64,000 nucleotides of DNA from Dromiciops gliroides (lineage: Eukaryota > Chordata > Mammalia > Microbiotheria > Microbiotheriidae), in the NCBI RefSeq assembly GCF_019393635.1, contig NC_057861.1:77879327-77943326 (forward strand), in the 5' to 3' direction. Under the pieces are notes generated by a model that saw only the letters and a program-made list of their open reading frames with translations, ran no database searches and was not told the origin of the DNA. Position 1 is the first letter of the stretch; the number at the start of each line of letters is the position of its first letter. A program made the translations under genes and the position numbers. Positions 48,531 through 59,379 of this stretch are shown in pieces.

Positions 48531-48938
48531 CAATTCTTATCTTTCTCGACTCCTCTATAACTGTTGACACTTGACCTCCTCCTTCTGGATACTTTCTCCA
48601 ATTCAATTTAACAAAGCATTTATATGGTAGGCACTATGCTAGGTTCTGGGTATACAAAGGCAAAACAAAACAGTTCCTGCCCTCAAGGAGTTCATATTTT
48701 ATTGATTTCTCCTCTCTGGGTTTTCATGACACAGCTCTCTCCTTATTCTCATCCTATGTATCTGATTATTGCTTCTTGGTCTCCTTTCAAGGTCATAATC
48801 CATGTTCTACCTCCTATGTATGGGTATACCCTAGAACTCTGTCCTGGAACATCTTCACTTCTCTCTGTCTCCATACTCTCTTTTGTGATCTCATCAGCTC
48901 CCATGGATTCATCTCTCCCTTCTATGCAGATGACTCCT

Positions 48939-48940
<2 letters not shown>

Positions 48941-49009
<69 letters not shown>
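48941..49009. repeat. (TA)n microsatellite
   Basis: About 34 uninterrupted TA units, starting seven bases after the YADD codons of the L2 reverse transcriptase. Confidence 0.97.
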
Positions 49010-49010
<1 letters not shown>

Positions 49011-51524
49011 TATCTCCCATCCTCTCCAGAATCATCATCTCTGTCCTGAGCTCCAATCCTTTATCAACTGCTGCATATCTACATCCACTGTACATCTACA
49101 CCTAGATGACCCATTAGCATTTCCAATTCAATATGTCCAAACAAGAACTCTATCTTTTACTCTTTCCTCTCTGGGTTTTTGTGACACTGCTCTTAGTCTT
49201 TTACCTATCTGACCACTCCTTGGTCTCCTTTGCTGGCTCACCATCCATAAAATACCCCCTAAGAATGGGAGCACTACAAGGTTCCACCCTATTTCCTCTT
49301 CTCTTTTCCCTCTCGATCTCACTTGATTCCCAAGGGTTTAATAATAACCTCTCTGTAGAAGACTCCCAAATCTATATATCTAACCCTAGTCTCTCTCTTG
49401 AGCTACAGTAAGCCATCCCCAGCTTCCTATTGAACATTTCAATCTGGATGTCCTATAGGCATCTCAAACTCATCACGTCTCAAGCAGAATTCATCATCTT
49501 TCTTCCTTTCATATTTCTGGTGAGGGAACCATTATCTTTTCAATCACCCAGGTCTACAATCTCAGTGTCATTTTTGACCCCACAAATGGCAGATTTTTGT
49601 CATTTCTACTTTGATAACTTCTGTGTCATCCATTCCCTTCTCTTTATTTACACAGCCACCACCCTAGGTTGGCTCCACATCAGTTCTCATCATAAGACTA
49701 TGGTAATAGCCTCCTAATTGTTTTCCCTACCTCAAGTCACTTTCCCCTCCAATCCAGCCTCCACACAGTTGTTAAAAGTGATTTTCCTAAAGCATAGGTA
49801 TGACCATATCATTTCCCTATCCAGTTAATGTTGGTAGCTCCCGATAGCTTTCAGGATCAAATAGAAATTTCTCTGTTTGCCTTTGAAATTGTTCACAGCT
49901 GGGCTCCCAAACTACCCTTCCAGCCTTGTTCTGCATTTGTTCCCTTTCAGAACTCTGAGGTCCAGAGTAACTACCTTGCTGTTCCCCAAACATGACCGAC
50001 ACTGTCTCCTGTCTCTGTGCCTCTGTGTAGGCTGCTCCCTATCCCTGGCATTCATCCTCTCCTCACCTTTGATGCCTTCAAAGCTCACCTCCAATGCTAC
50101 CTACTACATGAAGCCTTTCCTGGCACCCTCCCCAACCCCAGGCCCCCCCCACCAGCCCACAAATTATTTCATACACTTTTTGTATATGCCTACTATCCAT
50201 ATGTAATCAACCCACAGTTGCTGTGGAGCAAAGGGGAAGGAGCTAAATCCTCTCAGCCTACACCTTTCTCCTCCTACTGGGTTTCCCTTCAGTCATTGCT
50301 TCTACCGTCCAGCCCCCTCTTCTTTGGTCAGAGGGCCAGAGTGGGTTGGGGTAGGGGAGAGAACCTGCCGGGTATAACAATAAGCTCATTTTAGCCAAGG
50401 GGCAAAAAGGAAAAGCCTTTCTAGTCCATGTGGATCCCTTTCTCGGCTTGGTTAGAGGGCTTACGCGGATGATTAAAAAGTCATTAATAAAATCATCACA
50501 GCCTGGAGCCCCAGGTTAATTGCTGACAGGCCGACAGAGATTCTGGACATTTTCCTGCTAGCCACTGACTTTCATCATTTCTCCTTTTCTCGTGTGCATG
50601 AATATATGCAGACACTCAGTATACCTTGATCACAACTATTTTTAAAGTGAGGGAAAAGTATTTTCACAGAAACAAAGTAGGGATTATAATAAACTTAAAA
50701 GAAATAGGGAATTTAGGAGTAAAATTCCTGCCATTTGCTGGTAGAGAGAAAACAGAAGAGAAAGGAAGGGTTGAAGTACGTCACTGGATTCATCAGCCTG
50801 GGAGGTGGGGGTGGGGATGGGGGAAGAGTTTAGTCCTGCTTTCTCACGATTCCTCCCTCCGACTGCTGCAGGTGCTACCACCTCTGGCTCCTCTCTTCCC
50901 CAACCCTCCCACCATCCTCAGCTCCAGCCACTTGCTTTTCAAAACTCCCCTGTGTGGCTGGAGTCTGATCAAAGACTGTCACGGGATCCTTTCTTATTTC
51001 CATTAAGGCACCACTGGCATTCAGTAACCTGGGTGTCATTTCCATCACCAACATAAGCCAGCCTGTCATCCAGAGCAGCTCCCTAAAGCTCAAGGGAAGG
51101 ACAAAGCCGGAAGTGGGGGAAGCCAAGAACCTGAGCTAGCTGCACCATGAAGGGAAGGTCTTTAGGCCCTGCTTGGCGCACTCAAACTCCAGGAATAGAA
51201 CCTTGGAGAAAATACTCTCACAGGGACTAGCCTTGTGGACTTAGGAGCCATACCATGAGGGAAAATAGCAAAGACCCCAAAGAGGAGAAAAGGTTTGAGT
51301 GTCTGAAAAGTTTGGTGAGAGTTTGGCAGGTTAAAGGAGGGCAGGCAGTTCTCATAGAGGGGTCCCAGCCCAGGGAGTCTGGGAAAGAGAGAGCAGAGAT
51401 GGAGTACTGTGTAGGCGTGTACACTCCAGCTTGGGGACCTGTCTTTGGGTATGTGTAAACTCACAAGAAGGGTTATTACCCGGTCCTTTCTTGTTTGTTT
51501 GCTTTTTGTTTTGTTTTTTTTTGG

Positions 51525-51530
<6 letters not shown>

Positions 51531-51577
<47 letters not shown>
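51531..51577 (+). repeat. (TG)n microsatellite at a SINE tail
   Basis: About 22 TG units between a T-rich run and the 3' end of an antisense SINE, most likely grown from that SINE's A-rich tail. Confidence 0.9.
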
Positions 51578-51580
<3 letters not shown>

Positions 51581-51712
51581 GGCAATGAGGGTTAAGTGAC
51601 TTGCTCAGGATCACACAGCTAGTAAGTGTCAAGTGTCTGAGGCTGGATTTGAACTCAGGTGCTCCTGAATCCAGGGCCAGTGCTTTATCCACTGCACCAC
51701 CTAGCTGCCCCC
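51578..51712 (-). repeat. Marsupial tRNA-derived SINE, first of an adjacent pair
   Basis: Antisense copy of the CCCTCATTGCC type ('gggcaatgagggttaagtga') ending 'ctagctgccccc'. It is directly followed by a second SINE in the same orientation. Confidence 0.9.
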
Positions 51713-51723
51713 TTGCTCTCCTT

Positions 51724-51875
51724 TTTTTTGGGGGGGGTGAGGCAATTGGGGTTAAGTGACTTGCCCAGGGTCACACAGCTAGTAAGTGTTAAGTGTCTGA
51801 GGCTGGATTTGAACTCAGGTCCTCCTGACTCCAGGGCCGGTGCTCTATCCACTGCGCCACCTAGTAGCTGCCCCC
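51724..51875 (-). repeat. Marsupial tRNA-derived SINE, second of an adjacent pair
   Basis: Antisense copy of the CCCCAATTGCC type, flanked by an 11-bp duplication ttgctctcctt (51713-51723, 51876-51886). Its head reads 'cctagtagctgcccc', with three extra bases (tag). Confidence 0.9.
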
Positions 51876-52730
51876 TTGCTCTCCTTCTTAAAGATAAATA
51901 GCCCACCTGGTCCTTTCCTCTAAGCATTCAGCATTACTCCGGGAAAAGGAAGTAGCTGACTTGTACAGATAAATACAACAGGCTACCTTTCCTAAATTGC
52001 TTTCACATGAGTATTCTTTTACATGAGGAGGGGTCCAGTAGTACCTGGCCTTCACTGGATTCTGGTTCTCTCCCTGAGAAATTGGTATGGAGCTGCATCA
52101 AAGCACTGACCCTTCTTCCTCTATCGTACAGTTTCAGGCTTTTAGGTTGAAGCAAAAGAATGATTTCGTTTGGTTTTGATCTCATCAGAAAGCACCTCAC
52201 AACTCAGTGCAGCTCAGGAGGAGAGAGTGGATGAGGATGGAAGGAGAGGAGGATGAGTTTGGGCAGAGCTGCTGACCTGCACACAGGAGGACAAGGTTAT
52301 GGTGAATAGACATATCTTTGGTGAGCTCTCTTTGCAGCCTGGGTTTCTGTCTTCTAAATTGATTCTCTCTTCTCTGCCAGACAGACAGCCCCATGCACTA
52401 TTCCAGTGAGCTTGCTCAGGGGACAGTACAGATGCTAGGTGTCCAAACCCTTCTGGACTGTTTTATGTTTTGCCTTTCCAAGGTAGTAATATGGTGATAT
52501 GGATGGTTATGATTTCCAGGATAGGTAGTTTATATAGCCAGAAACACTGGATGAACCCAGTGTAGTCCTGTTGATTCCTACTATAAAGGAATTCCTGGCT
52601 ACGGTCTCCATCTGACTGATACAAATAAATATATCTATTCTCCCTTGGCTTCCTGAGGGATGGCTGAGAGATCATTATAACCATGATGCACCTTTTCTCC
52701 AATGTTAACTGTATCACGATAACCCTTTTG

Positions 52731-52875
52731 TTTGTTGTTTTTGCAGGGCAATGGTTAAATGACTTGCCTAGGGTCACACAGCTAGTAAGTGTTAAGTGTC
52801 TGAGGCAGGATTTGAACTCAGGTCCTCCTGAATTCAGGGCTGGTGCTTTATCCACTGTGCCACCTAGCTGCCCCC
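52731..52875 (-). repeat. Marsupial tRNA-derived SINE
   Basis: Antisense copy with a short deletion in the 3' end ('ggcaatggttaaatgac'). Direct repeats taaccctttt lie at 52720-52729 and 52881-52890. Confidence 0.85.
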
Positions 52876-54769
52876 AATGCTAACCCTTTTTAACTCTAGC
52901 TAAGTTGCCCTAAACTCTTCTAATTGACCTTCCAAACCCTTCCCCAGCCCCCTAAAGATAATATTTCCTCAGAATTTCATAGAACACAACCTGAGCAGAA
53001 GTTGATGCTATGCACTACAGAGGGCAACTGGGTTCTAGTCCGGTAGGTACTCATTGTATGGACGGGTAGGTCACTTCTCTCTGGGCTTCAGTTTCCCCAT
53101 GATAGGACTGCAGCAAACCTTTCCAGTTTTAAAATAAATCTTATGTTACTAAATAAAATGCAATTTCTGGCCAGTCTTGGAAAGCTTGGCAAAAAGAAAG
53201 GCTAAACACCTGGCTTGTCCTTGGAGCCAAGGGCTTTTATATGTTGATCTGAATATTGGCCTTCAGATTTCCCCATGAATCTCTTAATGAGAACCTTCAC
53301 AGACACAGTAAATTCCCATTACTGAAGAGGGGAGGAGGTGAGGCTCCAATATAGTGCCTGCAAACTGTCTGACAACCTGCTTGGCAGGAGGTTATTTGCA
53401 TAGCACTAGCCATTCCGGTAAATCCAGGCTACATCACTTACATTTCCTGGTTGAGCCTTCCCATCTGAGGGACACCAACTTCTGGCACTCTGACTCCTCC
53501 TACCTTTTCTGAACCAACCATATTTAATTCATTCCTTGAAGCCCCTAGAACCTTGGGGGTGATTTACTATCTTTTTTTTTTCAGAAACACCTTCAGTCCC
53601 ACACCATTTGTTTGCTAGCCTAGGATATTGGGCATATCCAAACTTTTAGACAGCCCTTGAGTGGAATAGGACTTGTTCTGTTTGGCTCCCGAGGCCAGAA
53701 CCAAGCACAATATAAACTGCAAAGAGGAAAATTTAGGTTTGGTATATTAAAAACCAGACAATGAGAGCTATCCAAAGGTGGACTGTGTTGCTTGGGGAGG
53801 TAGTGGCTTTCCCCTTACTGGAGGTGTACAAAGGTTAAGTGACCACTTATTGGCTATTGTGTAGAGGGAATTCTTGTTCAGGAACAAGTAGGAGTAAATG
53901 GCCTTTGGGATCCTTCCAACTCTTAGATTCTAAAGGAGACACAAAAGGGGGCACTGGCCATTAGCTCCACCTCTCTTAGTCACACATCTATTAAAAGCCA
54001 CTTGGACACAAAATCCAGGGCATATGTATAATAGCAGCCCATCAGGACACCTAATGGACTCCTGGGATAATCCCTGGAGACCAAAGCCTGCTGCCTGACC
54101 ATCCTGCAGGACTGGAGAGATGAAGAAGCTACTGAAGACTGATCACATGAAGCTTGGTGTTACTGACTACTTATTCATTCATTCAACATTTCTTAAGAAC
54201 CCACTACGTGGCATCCACTGTGCTGGGGAGGGGTTGGGAGCAATGCTGGTGCCCAGCATACAAGCCTCTTCTCCAAGGGACTTGAGAGGGAACTGGGAGA
54301 TGGCTTTGCCTGAGTGGCTTCCTGCACCCGATTCTTGTGCCAGGGGCAGCCACCCCCTCTTGCCTACATTTAGCTTTACTAATGATAGTCTCAGCTAGGG
54401 AAAAGCTACCCCAAGTATAAAGGGGCAGAACAGTCAGGAGAGAGACCCGGGATGGATGGTTGCTCAGGGAACCAGGGTCAGATTATCAGGAGCAGGGGGA
54501 GGGTAGTCAGAGGACAAGTATTTAGATCAGAGGTGACAGCCCGGCCGGGAGTTGGGGAGCAGTAGGGGGATGGGGAACGGGGCAGCTGCCAGGGATCCAG
54601 GATCAGGCAAGGGAGCTTGAGTCGTTTCCAGAGGTGGGGGTGCGGGAATCCCGGACTACCGGCAGACTGACCTTGGGCTGGTCTTCCTGGACGCTGCCCT
54701 GGAGCCTATCGGTCCTTGTAGGGAGGGAGGGAGGGGGCCTGGGGAATGCTGACATCCCTCCCCCGGCTC

Positions 54770-55330
54770 ACCCTTGGGATGCCCCGCCTTCCCCTCCCCA
54801 GAGCCCTCCCGACCCCCGGCCCCTCACCTGACGGGTCCCCAGGCGAGCGGCTCCCGCCATGGCCCCGCGGCACTTCGGCCCGGGCGGGCGGGGTGGGCAG
54901 AACCGGACCAGACAGGACTGGACGGGACAGAAGAGGGAGGACGCAGGCCCGGCAGACCAGACGCAGACTGGTCCAGGGGGAGCGGGTCGGGCCACGCGCC
55001 CGAAGGCCCGAGCCGTTGCGTGTGTCTGCGCGTGTCGTGCGTGTGAATTGCTACAGAGGGGAGGGCGCCCAACGTTCCGAGCGCGTGCTAGTAGATGGAG
55101 GCCAGCGCGCCTTTCCAGGCTTGTCCACCCCTCCCCCTTCCTTATCCTCGCCCCAGGCTTCCCCCTTCCCCCCACCTCTGGTCCAGTCTTTTCAAGTCTT
55201 GAGCCCCCCGTGGGCTACGTCATAGGTTCGCCAGGCCAATCGCAAAGCTGCCTCGTGATGTCAGGGCCACCGGGGTGGGGGCCTCTCTCTTTAACTCTTC
55301 CCACACTCCGCTGGGGTGAGGGGAGCCCCT
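54770..55330. promoter_or_regulatory. Orphan CpG island
   Basis: Dense CpG and GC-rich DNA between 54.77 and 55.13 kb, with GC-rich flanks to 55.33 kb. No recognised gene starts here, but the minus strand carries a candidate first exon (next entry). It is the only CpG island between LRRC24 and C8orf82 in the window. Confidence 0.65.
54828..54860 (-). other. Candidate first-exon ORF with strong splice donor in the orphan CpG island
   Basis: On the minus strand an ATG in a good context (GGGGCCATGGCGG) opens MAGAARLGTRQ and meets a donor CAG|GTGAGG, with the exon ending at 54828. If spliced to the LRRC24 acceptor at 40880, the frame would read on for L-L-stop, the TAA ending one base before the LRRC24 ATG. 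This is inference from splice-site fit; the island could serve another transcript. Confidence 0.3.
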
Positions 55331-56136
55331 AGAGGCAATTCCAGTCTGTCTCGCTTTCCCTCTCCCCAATATTGAGCCTGTCTCCGGGCATGTGACTGGG
55401 GTGCCCAGACAGATTCTGGGGAGGTGGGGAGGAAGGCAAAAGGAGGTTTTCCGTGTGTGAGGAGTTTCTGAGGAAGAAAGCTATCTCTCATGGCCACATC
55501 TGAGAGGGTTAGGATGGCCACAACTACAGCTTCTCCAACAGATCACCCTGTAAACTCTTTTAGGAATTGGAGCTACGGTCACAATAATTTTGGAGCCTCG
55601 GTTGGTAGGGAGACTAGGTCTGAGGTTTTGACATCCACTAGACTTCCCCAACCGCAGGTATTCAAGGTTTGCATTTCAGGACTAATACAGACTGGGGAGC
55701 CCTCAGCACCACGGATAGCTCTCTTCCTAATGCTCTGGGGCTCCGTGGAGCAAGACAACCACTAAGTGTGTAAAGTTGGATTTGAACTGGGGAGAAATGT
55801 GTGTCTAAAGTAAGGGGACTGATGGGCCTGCAATTCCTCCTTTCATATTTGGGGCATCCCTCCTTCTCTATAGTTCCCACTGCCAAAGCTTGACGAAAAA
55901 TCCCCAGGAAGGAGGAAACAGAGAGGAAATGTGCAGAGGCTACCTTCATAGATGTGCAGATCCAACTAACGTAGAAGATATGTAGAAAAGCACTCATGCG
56001 GCTACATAAAGTAGCGTATAGATGTTTGGATACATGCATTTACACAGATGTACAGATACAAAAATAAGGATCTAGATGTGCACATAGTGCATACACGTTG
56101 CCTACTGCAAAGATTGTTGTGAAGAATGAAAGTATT

Positions 56137-56284
56137 GGGGCAGCTAGGTGGCGCAGTGGATAGAGCACTGGCTCTGGAGTCAGGAGTACCTGAGTTCAAA
56201 TCCAGCCTCAGACACTTAACACGTACTAGCTGTGTGACCCTGGGCAAGTCACTTAACCCCAATTGCCTCACTAAAAAAAAAAAA
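56137..56284 (+). repeat. Young marsupial tRNA-derived SINE
   Basis: Full copy, CCCCAATTGCCTCACT plus A tail, flanked by a 13-bp duplication with one mismatch (gaatgaaagtatt at 56123-56135, gaatgaaagcatt at 56285-56297). Confidence 0.92.
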
Positions 56285-56334
56285 GAATGAAAGCATTTTT
56301 TGTGTTTACAAAGTAGTTTCTTCACAATAGTTCT

Positions 56335-56640
56335 ATATGGCAAGTAGAACATATTTTTTACATTTTACAGATGAGGAAACTAAGGCTCAGAGATGGCAAG
56401 TCACTTACTCCAGGTTCATATAGCTAGTGACAGAACTGAGACTAGAATCCAGGTCATAAGAACACAGATTTAGAGCAAGAAGAGACCTTGAATATTATGA
56501 GGTCTAACTTCCTTATTTTACAGATTGGAAACTGAGACCCAAAGATGTTGCCCAATGTTACAGAGGTAGTAAATAGCAGAGCCAGGATTTGAAACCAGAT
56601 CTTCTGATTTCACATCCAGCACTCTGAACCAGGAGATTTT
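56335..56640 (-). repeat. MIR-type and related old SINE fragments
   Basis: Two consecutive antisense-looking pieces, each with 'ttttacagat..ggaaact' and a degraded 'ccaggatttgaa' or 'ctagaatccagg' segment (about 56335-56460 and 56460-56640). Confidence 0.55.
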
Positions 56641-57009
56641 CAAAATACAATTTATTTCTTCCATTAACAAAAATATACCTTCCCCACTTCTTCCTCCCAT
56701 TGGACAAAATAAAAACCCTTGTGATGTCTATGCAGTCAAGAAAAACAAATTCCCATACTGACCACATTAAAAAATTGTCTCATTCTTCATCATGAGTCCA
56801 TCATCTCTCAGTCAGGAAATTGGTAGCAAGCTTTGGAATAATGGGTGGCCATTACATTGATCAGAGCTCTTAAATCTTTAAAAGTTGTTTCATTTTACAG
56901 TTATTGTTTTCATTCTGCTCACTTCACTCTGCAACACCATAATTTATTGAGACATTTCTCAATTGATGGGCACCCCCTTAGTCTCCAGTTGCCACTACAA
57001 AAAGAGCTG

Positions 57010-57010
<1 letters not shown>

Positions 57011-57045
<35 letters not shown>

Positions 57046-57107
57046 GCACCAGGGAGCCAAGAGAATACATACATACATACATATATATATATATATTTAT
57101 ATATAGG
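57011..57107. repeat. TA/TACA microsatellites within the L1 fragment
   Basis: (TA)n at about 57010-57046 and tacatacata followed by (TA)n at about 57066-57105; the second abuts the 3' tail of the antisense SINE that follows. Confidence 0.9.
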
Positions 57108-57108
57108 A

Positions 57109-57234
57109 GGGGCAATGAGGGTTAAGTGACTTGCCCAGGGTCACACAGTAAGTGTCAAGTGTCTGAGGACAGATTTGAACTCAGGTCCTCCTGAATCCAG
57201 GGCCAGTGCTTTATCCACTGCGCCACCTAGCTGC
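57109..57234 (-). repeat. Marsupial tRNA-derived SINE inside L1
   Basis: Antisense copy of the CCCTCATTGCC type with a small deletion ('cacacagtaagtgtcaag'). It ends at 'cacctagctgcc'. Confidence 0.9.
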
Positions 57235-57804
57235 CAACAATGTATCAGAGTGTCTGTTTTCTGCAGCCCCTCTGATGTTTGGCATGTTTCCTTTTTTTTT
57301 GGCCAACTTCACCAATCAGATGGATTTGAATTGGAAGCTCAGCGCTCCTTTAGTTTACATTTCTCTAAATAATAGAAATTTGAAGCATTTACATGGCAAT
57401 TTATAGATGTCTTTCTTTCAAAACTGCCTGTTATCATCTTTTGACCATGTATCAATTGCTAGATGCCTTTTTCTTATAATTCTGAATTAGTTCTCTCTGA
57501 AATGAAAACTTCATCAGAAAAACTTGCTGTAAAGATCCCCCCCCAGTTACCTTCCTTTTTAATTTTAGATGCAATAGTGCAAATTAGTGCAATAGTGCAA
57601 AAACTTACTAACTGTCCATCTTCTCCAATCTTTTCTATCCTTTATTTGGTCAGTTTATTTCCTATTCATAGATCCTTGCTCCACTTGCCCTTTACGTTTA
57701 AGTCACATACCCATTTTGAGCTTATCTTGTGTTGGTCTGTACCTAGTTACTGCCAGATTATATTCCAGTTTTTCCAGTCATTCTTTGCTGAATAGTGAGC
57801 CCTT

Positions 57805-57953
57805 GGGGCAGCTAGGTGGCACAGTGGATAAAGCACTGGCCCTGGATTCAGGAGGACCTGAGTTCAAATCTGTCCTCAGACACTTGACACTTACTAGCTG
57901 TGTGATCCCGGGCGAGTCACTTAACCCTCATTGCCCTGGGGAAAAAAAAAAAA
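57805..57953 (+). repeat. Very young marsupial tRNA-derived SINE inside L1
   Basis: Full copy with A tail and a perfect 17-bp target duplication gaatagtgagcccttgg (57790-57806 and 57954-57970). The interrupted L1 continues directly after it. Confidence 0.93.
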
Positions 57954-58594
57954 GAATAGTGAGCCCTTGGCTCAGTAATTGGGGTCCTCAGGTTTACAAA
58001 ACCCTATGGACTATTGATTTGCTTCTCTTTGTTGTAAATTTAATCTGTTGCAATGATCAGTTTATTAACGAATACTAAATCCTTTTGCTGATTACTGCTG
58101 TATAGCATAATTTGGGATCTGGTACAGTTGACTTCCCACTTGTCCATCATTTTCCTTGAATTTTTGACTTTTTTGTTCTTCTAGATGAATTATTTTTTTC
58201 TAGCTCTATAAAGTATCCTTTGGTAGCTTGATTCATGGCATTGATTTAATTAATTTAGGTATTTTAATGATGGCTACTCATGAACGAGCAATATTTCTCC
58301 AATTATTTAGGGTCTTTGTAATTGTATTCATATTGATTTTATGTGTCATGGTAGGTAGACTCCCAGTAGTTCTTTTAATTTAGTTCCTCTTGCTGAGTTT
58401 TGTTATAATACAGACATAGCAGCTGATTTAAGATCCATGAGCTGGTATCTCTAGCACCTAGTCTTGCCCATAGTAGGCATTTTGTTTGCTGGTTTGAAAA
58501 AAAATTAATCTTCCTGTCCTTCTGTATGGAGCTCTGCTTCTGTTTCTTGGGCTTTTCCCATTAAACTGTAAACTGTAAAATGCTATATAAATTA

Positions 58595-58720
58595 GTGCTT
58601 TAAGAGGCACTCTGGTGTGGTGAAAAGAACAATCGACTTCAGAGTCAGGCCCTTGCTAGTCACAGGGCTGTAAGTTATTTTCCTCTGAGATCCTTCTTAC
58701 CTCATCTGTAAAATGAGGAA
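58595..58720 (+). repeat. MIR-type SINE fragment
   Basis: 'ggcactctggtgtggtgaaa', 'acttcagagtcaggcccttg' and 'tcttacctcatctgtaaaat' trace a MIR head and CORE. Confidence 0.6.
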
Positions 58721-59379
58721 AATATTTTCATGTGTCCACTAAAGCCCTTCTTTTATGGCATGAAGGGGACCAGATTCTCAGATTGCCAGAGGTATGTAAA
58801 TTCTGGAGTTTTACTAAGCTAGAAAGACTTCGAGTACAGTTCTGGTGATGAAATATGTGCCTGCTCTTTCAGCACCACTGTGTGGTGAAGTTCTTCATTA
58901 GATGGTTGGCCACTGAAGGATGAATTTTTTGGTCTTAGCAGGAAGAACCATTTACTAAGACATGGAAAATGATGCAATCTCTTGGTGAAAGGAGGACCCA
59001 ACTAGACCACTGACTCTTCACTGACCGAATATTCCAATAGCCACAGTTCTCCACAAAGAATCTCACTAATTAAACAATCATTAATGAATAGCTTCTTGAA
59101 ATGGTGAAGCAACTAATATTTGTACTCCTTCTTGCCAGGACTATTGACTGTGAGGAAAATGCTGAATAAGCAAGAGCCGTTGTTCTTATGCTGATGGAAA
59201 GTGTACAGAGATCTGTATGCATGTGTACATTCTGATAGAACTACTCGTAGCTCTGAAAGGTGCTTAGGAAATCATACTGGTATGCATATGGGTGAATGAG
59301 GCTCTGCTAGACCAGTTTTGGGCTTGGGTATACTAATGCAGTCTGTAAAACTAGGTCAATTCCATAGTGTCTTCCATTC

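Larger units (their letters stand above)
46530..50215 (+). repeat. Long, decayed L2 LINE with later insertions
   Basis: L2 ORF2 order can be followed: endonuclease region near 47.0-47.1 kb ('ggggacttcagcatacatgc'), linker 47.87-48.37 kb, RT with an intact YADD codon set at 48923-48934, a second copy of the same RT stretch at 49.16-49.40 kb (VEDSQIYIS where YADDSQIY is expected), C-terminal part to 49.95 kb and 3' part to about 50.2 kb. It is broken by an old repeat (about 47320-47860), a young SINE (48385-48530), an L2-tail-derived piece (about 48605-48700) and a TA array. Confidence 0.65.
40881..54540. other. Intergenic DNA upstream of LRRC24
   Basis: No further conserved coding exon is recognised. 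Between listed repeats there is unique sequence at about 42.1-43.0, 45.7-46.5, 50.2-51.5 and 52.9-54.5 kb in which I see no gene. It may be an intron of LRRC24 if the CpG island near 54.9 kb is its promoter. Confidence 0.5.
56645..58480 (-). repeat. L1 LINE fragment (ORF2/3' region)
   Basis: The plus strand shows the antisense of the L1 ORF2 C-terminal region as seen in marsupials and human: 'ttgatgggcacccccttagt', 'agtttacatttctctaaata', 'ctttctttcaaaactgcctg' and 'tttttctagctctataaagt'. It is 5'-truncated and decayed. Two SINEs and TA repeats were inserted or grew inside it. Confidence 0.75.

Noticed and set aside
48776-49105. Frame with YADD and a poly-(Tyr-Ile) tail
   Set aside because: This is decayed L2 reverse transcriptase running into a TA microsatellite, not a host gene.
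54746-55332. Long open frames on both strands in the orphan CpG island
   Set aside because: High GC content lengthens chance frames, and the products are Pro/Arg/Gly-rich without family motifs. Only the short exon with a good donor was kept, as a candidate.
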